Source: Phycisphaerales bacterium UBA1161
GTDB lineage: Bacteria; Planctomycetota; Phycisphaerae; Tepidisphaerales; Tepidisphaeraceae
DNA length: 16,528 nucleotides
NCBI GenBank assembly: GCA_002311745.1
Contig: DBZL01000067.1
Location: 5,522 to 22,049 of the forward strand
Direction of reading: 5' to 3'
In this document: positions 13,283 to 16,528 of the stretch, one piece after another
Position numbering within the stretch: the stretch's first letter is position 1
Layout of the letters: each line of letters begins with the position of its first letter
Program-made: the position numbers and the translations under genes
The notes under the pieces: generated by a model
What the model saw: the letters and a program-made list of their open reading frames with translations, nothing else
Told to the model about the DNA's origin: nothing
The model's database searches: none

Positions 13283-14473
13283 ATGGCACAAGTGGTACTG
13301 GAAAAGGTGAGCAAGGTCTATCCCGGCGGGGTCAAAGCCGTGGACGGGATCGATCTTCAGGTTGCCGACCGCGAGCTGGTCGTGCTGGTCGGTCCCTCCG
13401 GGTGCGGCAAGAGCACGACGCTGCGCATGATCGCGGGGTTGGAGGAGATTAGCGAGGGTGTGGTGCGCATCGGCCAACGAATCGTCAATGACGTTGCCCC
13501 CAAGGACCGCGACATCGCCATGGTGTTTCAGAATTACGCCCTTTATCCGCACATGACGGTGTACAAGAACATGGCCTTCGGGCTAAAGCTGCGGGGGATG
13601 CCGCGGGGGCAGATCCGTCAGCGCGTCGCCGAGGCGGCGCGAATCCTGGACATCGAGCACCTGATGGATCGCAAGCCCAAGCAACTGTCCGGCGGTCAGA
13701 GGCAGCGGGTGGCGGTGGGGCGGGCGATCGTGCGCGAGCCGGCGGCGTTTTTGTTCGATGAGCCGCTGTCCAACTTGGATGCCAAGCTGCGCGTGACCAC
13801 GCGCGGCGAGCTGAAGCGTCTGCACCAGCGCCTCCGCACCACCACGATTTACGTCACCCACGATCAGGAAGAGGCGATGACCCTGGGGGATCGGATTGTG
13901 GTCATGAAGGATGGGCGGATTCAGCAAGCTGACACGCCGCTGAATACCTATAACTGCCCTTTGAACCGTTTCGTGGCCGGTTTTATCGGCACACCGCCGA
14001 TGAACTTTTTCGACGGGACGCTTCGCCAATCCGAGCTTGGGTTGGCATTTATAGAGGGCCGATTGGCTGGCGGCGGGTTGACCTTCCCCGGCGAAGGGTT
14101 TACGCTTTCTATGGAGCAGTTGTCGCCGACGGTTGGCCGGCGGCTACAGAGCCGGGTCGGCAGCCGCTTGGTGTTAGGCATCCGTCCGGAGCACTTGCAT
14201 TTGCGGCCCCCGGACGGCCAATGGGCGGCGATCAAGGTCCGCCTGAACGTCATTGAGCCGCTGGGCAGCGAGATGGACGTTTCCATGAGCACGGCTTGGC
14301 ACGATTCGATTGTCGCCCGCGTCGAGGCCCAGAGCGGCGTGGCGGGCGGTTCCGAGGCCACCGTTTATGTCGAGCTTCGGAAGGTGCATATTTTTGAACC
14401 CGGAGAGACCGGGATGAACCTGAGCCTGGAGACCATGTCTCCCACCACCGAGCCGGCCCATGCACTTACCTAA
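13283..14473 (+). CDS. ABC transporter ATP-binding protein, MalK/UgpC/MsmX type (CUT1 importers)
   Basis: 396 aa, the ATPase that powers a CUT1-family sugar or glycerol-3-phosphate importer at the inner face of the membrane. Walker A GPSGCGKST (37-45), Q-loop VFQNYALYPHMTV (Q83), signature LSGGQRQR (135-142), Walker B FLFDE (156-160) with D-loop SNLDAKLR, H-loop H193 in YVTHDQEEA. The C-terminal ~150 residues form the OB/TOBE regulatory domain with GIRPEHLHL and VIEPLGSEMDV, which defines the MalK-like group (350-400 aa). The first ATG after a strong promoter is used; the frame extends far upstream but only opposite the reductase gene. No permease or binding-protein gene is nearby, so it may serve several importers, as MsmX does in Bacillus. 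Confidence 0.95.
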   Translation: MAQVVLEKVSKVYPGGVKAVDGIDLQVADRELVVLVGPSGCGKSTTLRMIAGLEEISEGVVRIGQRIVNDVAPKDRDIAMVFQNYALYPHMTVYKNMAFGLKLRGMPRGQIRQRVAEAARILDIEHLMDRKPKQLSGGQRQRVAVGRAIVREPAAFLFDEPLSNLDAKLRVTTRGELKRLHQRLRTTTIYVTHDQEEAMTLGDRIVVMKDGRIQQADTPLNTYNCPLNRFVAGFIGTPPMNFFDGTLRQSELGLAFIEGRLAGGGLTFPGEGFTLSMEQLSPTVGRRLQSRVGSRLVLGIRPEHLHLRPPDGQWAAIKVRLNVIEPLGSEMDVSMSTAWHDSIVARVEAQSGVAGGSEATVYVELRKVHIFEPGETGMNLSLETMSPTTEPAHALT

Positions 14474-14500
14474 GGCGCATGGTCCGTTGTCCGAGGCTCC

Positions 14501-14544
14501 GCCTATCCGCAGGAAGGACGCGGGATAGGCGCCTGGCGTTTTTT
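14501..14544 (+). terminator. Hairpin with T6 tract after the ABC ATPase gene
   Basis: GCCTATCC (14501-14508) pairs with GGATAGGC (14523-14530), extended inward by two pairs past a one-base bulge. TTTTTT (14539-14544) follows after 8 nt, further than ideal. Possibly the first of two terminators in tandem. Confidence 0.45.
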
Positions 14545-14558
14545 CGCCGGTTTGTCTG

Positions 14559-14586
14559 GGGCCGCCGGTTTGGGTCGGCCCTTTTT
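14559..14586 (+). terminator. Rho-independent terminator before nusA
   Basis: GGGCCG (14559-14564), 11-nt loop, CGGCCC (14576-14581), directly followed by TTTTT (14582-14586). Good geometry; it separates the ABC ATPase unit from nusA. Confidence 0.7.
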
Positions 14587-14587
14587 G

Positions 14588-14615
14588 TTGGTGGAGTCGT
14601 TTTGCGTCAGACAAT
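14588..14615 (+). promoter_or_regulatory. Weak candidate promoter of nusA
   Basis: TTGGTG (14588-14593), 16-bp spacer, GACAAT (14610-14615). Only 3/6 and 4/6 matches, but it lies between the terminator and the nusA start, where a promoter is needed. Confidence 0.3.
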
Positions 14616-14637
14616 TGAATAGCGAGCAGGTATGGGT

Positions 14638-16263
14638 ATGAATTCTCAAGAGCTGATCCGGATTGTCGACGGCATCGCCCGCGACAAGAACATCGAGCGC
14701 GAGCAGATCTACAACGACATCGAGCAGGCGGTCGCGTCCGGCTTGCGCAAACAGTTCAACACCGAGGATGCCAGCGAGTTCACGGTCAAGCTCGACCGCC
14801 AAAGCGGGGTGATCACCGCGGCCCGCCAGGGAGTGGAGGTGCCCCTTGTGGTGGTCGGCCGCATCGGCGCCCAAACGGTCAAGCAGGTCATGATCCAGCT
14901 CATCCGGCAGGACGAGCGCGGCAGCATCTACGAGGAATACAAGGACCGGGTGGGCACGGTCATCACCGGCACGGTCGCCCGCTTCGAACGCGACACCATG
15001 ATCGTCACCCTGCTGCGCAACGTCGAGGGGATCATGCCCCGCAGCGAGCAGATCCCCGGCGAGGTGCATCAGGTCGGCGAGCGCGTGCAGGCGCTGATCC
15101 TGGAGGTGCGGGATACGCCCAGTTCCGTGAAGATCATTCTCAGCCGCAGCCACCCGGAGCTGATTCGCCGGCTCTTTGAGCGCGAGGTGCCGGAGGTCGG
15201 GGAGCGCACCATCGAGATCAAGGCCCTGGCCCGCGAGCCCGGCCATCGCACCAAGATCGCCGTCTCCTCCATCGACACCAAGGTGGATGCGGTGGGCGCC
15301 TGCGTCGGCGTGCGCGGCAGCCGAATCAAAAACATCGTCGATGAACTGGGCGGGGAAAAGATCGACATCGTCCGCTGGAATGAATCCAGCCAGATCCTGA
15401 TCAGCAACGCCCTGAAGCCCGCCGAGGTGGCCGAGGTCGCCTTGTGCTTCGAGCTGGGGCGCGCCACCGTCGTGGTCAACGAGGACCAATTGTCCCTGGC
15501 CATCGGCAAGCGCGGGCAGAACGTGCGCCTGGCGGCACGGCTGACCGGCTGGGATATCGACATCCTCACGCCGACGGAGTTCCACAAGGGCACGCAGCGA
15601 CTGGACGAAACCCTGCGGAGCATCGCCGGCATCACCAAGGAGATGATCGACAAGGTGATCGTCCTGGGTCTGATCGACGTGCGCGACTTGGAGGAAGTGG
15701 GCACGGGCCCGCTGATGGAGGAATTGGGTTTGGACGAGGCCACCGCGCAGGCCGTGGTGGAACGGTGCGCCGAAGAAGCCAAGCTGGTCGCGGTCGAGCA
15801 GGAAGCGAAGAAGATAGCCGACGCGTCCGCGAAGGCGGCCGCAGCTTCCGCCGTCGCGGCGGACAAGGCGGCGCTGTTGGCCTTGGGCGAAGAGCCCGCC
15901 GTAGGCGCTGAATCGCCCGCGGAAGGCGCCGCAGCAGGCACGGAAGTGGCCGAAGCGACCGCCGAAAGCGGTGAATCGCCCGCGGAAGGCGCTGAAGCGA
16001 CCGGCGAGGCATCTGCGGAAACCGAAGGTGCGGCATTGCCCGGCCCTCTGGAGGCCGCCGCCGGCGGCGCCGCGGAAGTGACCGTTCACAAGGAATCGGT
16101 GGTGGCCGACCGCGAGGAACTTTCGCCGGAAGAGCAGGCGGTTAAAGGCGCGGCGCCTTCTCGCGCGGAGGGTCGCACTCGTCGCCCGCCGGATGAGGCG
16201 GATACCGCCGCGCTAGCCGAGGGCAGCGTCCCTCCACCGGCAAAGACCAGCGACAAGTTGTAA
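14638..16263 (+). CDS. nusA: Transcription termination/antitermination factor NusA
   Basis: 541 aa. Binds RNA polymerase and nascent RNA and modulates pausing, termination and antitermination. N-terminal domain from MNSQELIRIVDGIARDKNIE to ~100; S1 domain ~104-173 (VGTVITGTVARFE, NVEGIMPRSEQIPGE); KH1 with GVRGSRIKN (224-232); KH2 with AIGKRGQNVRLAARLTGWDIDI (288-309); a helix-hairpin-helix-like stretch 320-380 (SIAGITKEMIDKV, LGLDEATAQAVVERC). Residues ~385-541 are an Ala/Glu-rich, probably disordered tail. ATG 14638 preferred over 14632: AGG (14628-14630) is then 7 nt away and the N-terminus matches family starts. rimP does not precede it and ylxR does not follow; infB starts 37 bp downstream, a probable operon. 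Confidence 0.96.
   Translation: MNSQELIRIVDGIARDKNIEREQIYNDIEQAVASGLRKQFNTEDASEFTVKLDRQSGVITAARQGVEVPLVVVGRIGAQTVKQVMIQLIRQDERGSIYEEYKDRVGTVITGTVARFERDTMIVTLLRNVEGIMPRSEQIPGEVHQVGERVQALILEVRDTPSSVKIILSRSHPELIRRLFEREVPEVGERTIEIKALAREPGHRTKIAVSSIDTKVDAVGACVGVRGSRIKNIVDELGGEKIDIVRWNESSQILISNALKPAEVAEVALCFELGRATVVVNEDQLSLAIGKRGQNVRLAARLTGWDIDILTPTEFHKGTQRLDETLRSIAGITKEMIDKVIVLGLIDVRDLEEVGTGPLMEELGLDEATAQAVVERCAEEAKLVAVEQEAKKIADASAKAAAASAVAADKAALLALGEEPAVGAESPAEGAAAGTEVAEATAESGESPAEGAEATGEASAETEGAALPGPLEAAAGGAAEVTVHKESVVADREELSPEEQAVKGAAPSRAEGRTRRPPDEADTAALAEGSVPPPAKTSDKL
15909..15992 (+). repeat. Internal direct repeat in the NusA tail
   Basis: A 21-nt identical sequence occurs at 15909-15929 and 15972-15992, 63 nt apart, encoding ESPAEGA at a 21-residue period. 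The flanking codons are related Ala/Glu/Thr stretches, consistent with tail growth by in-frame duplication. Confidence 0.8.
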
Positions 16264-16300
16264 GCGCGTGACTGGATCGTAGTGCATTGGGAGATCTGTT

Positions 16301-16528
16301 TTGGCGAGAGGAATTCGAGTCAATCTGCTGGCCAAGGAATTGGGCATCGAGAGCAAGGCCATCCTTCAGAAGTTGAAGGAGGAAGGTTTGGCGGACGCCG
16401 CGCCCAATCACATGAGCACGCTGTCGTTTGGCCTGGCCGCGTCCGTGCGGGATTGGTTCAGCGGGCAGGGAGGCGGCACGGCGGTGGAAACGGCGCCGCA
16501 CGTGGAAGTCGTCGCCAAACCGAAGGCG
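16301..16528 (+). CDS. infB: Translation initiation factor IF-2, N-terminal fragment
   Basis: First 76 codons, running off the window. IF-2 is the GTPase that places initiator tRNA on the ribosome. The visible part is the IF2_N helical domain: MARGIRVNLLAKELGIESKA, ILQKLKEEGL, then NHMSTLSFGLAASVRDWF, the family's usual opening with the conserved VN-LAKELG and NHMSTL elements. It then enters the start of the variable linker (VETAPHVEVVAKPKA). TTG start with GGGAG (16289-16293) 7 nt upstream. It lies 37 bp after nusA, the conserved nusA-infB order, here without ylxR or an L7Ae-like gene between. No GTPase domain is in the window. Confidence 0.93.
   Translation, partial: MARGIRVNLLAKELGIESKAILQKLKEEGLADAAPNHMSTLSFGLAASVRDWFSGQGGGTAVETAPHVEVVAKPKA

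Noticed and set aside
14503..16089. Long minus-strand open frame opposite nusA
   Set aside because: Shadow of a GC-rich gene; low-complexity translation, while the plus strand encodes unmistakable NusA.

Overview
The window is a 16.5-kb piece of a GC-rich bacterial chromosome (roughly 60% GC by eye). It holds mostly housekeeping and general metabolic genes plus one accessory island. Start codons are often TTG or GTG (three glycosyltransferases, infB, the SLOG-family gene, the aldo/keto reductase). The PANK4-like DUF89 protein, the TopA with four zinc ribbons, and the Ala/Glu-rich NusA tail followed directly by infB fit a Planctomycetota-like (perhaps Phycisphaerae-like) lineage. That placement is a tentative impression with no marker search behind it.

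Layout. (1) 1-2421: 3' part of topA. (2) 2431-5963: three tandem copies of a ~1.2-kb unit, each an intergenic leader plus a GT-B/GT4-like glycosyltransferase of 312-315 aa. (3) 5985-7576, plus strand: a small secreted helical protein, a thioredoxin-like AhpC/TSA protein, and a cpYpsA/'putative molybdenum carrier' protein overlapping it by 4 bp. (4) 7581-13126, minus strand: aldo/keto reductase, DUF89 damage-control phosphatase and DinB-like protein (closely spaced, probable operon), then tRNA-Pro(TGG), a four-TM membrane protein and a TPR-methyltransferase that ends 4 bp from the convergent SLOG gene. (5) 13224-16528, plus strand: a MalK/UgpC-type ABC ATPase with a clear promoter and terminator, then nusA and the start of infB.

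The most interesting region is the glycosyltransferase triplication. Each unit carries the same candidate promoter (TTGTYC-N17-TAAACT). In copies 1 and 2 the TAAACT box lies exactly 160 nt before the TTG start, and the leader ends in a 12-bp hairpin that pairs the whole Shine-Dalgarno sequence, with a UUUU run opposite GAGA (fourU-thermometer-like). In copy 3 a leader deletion removed the 5' arm but kept the promoter and SD. Copy 2 is a mosaic: its body resembles copy 3, while its last ~40 codons and downstream DNA resemble copy 1, as expected from unequal crossing-over. The array therefore looks like paralogous sugar transferases under two translational regimes: gated (1, 2) and open (3).
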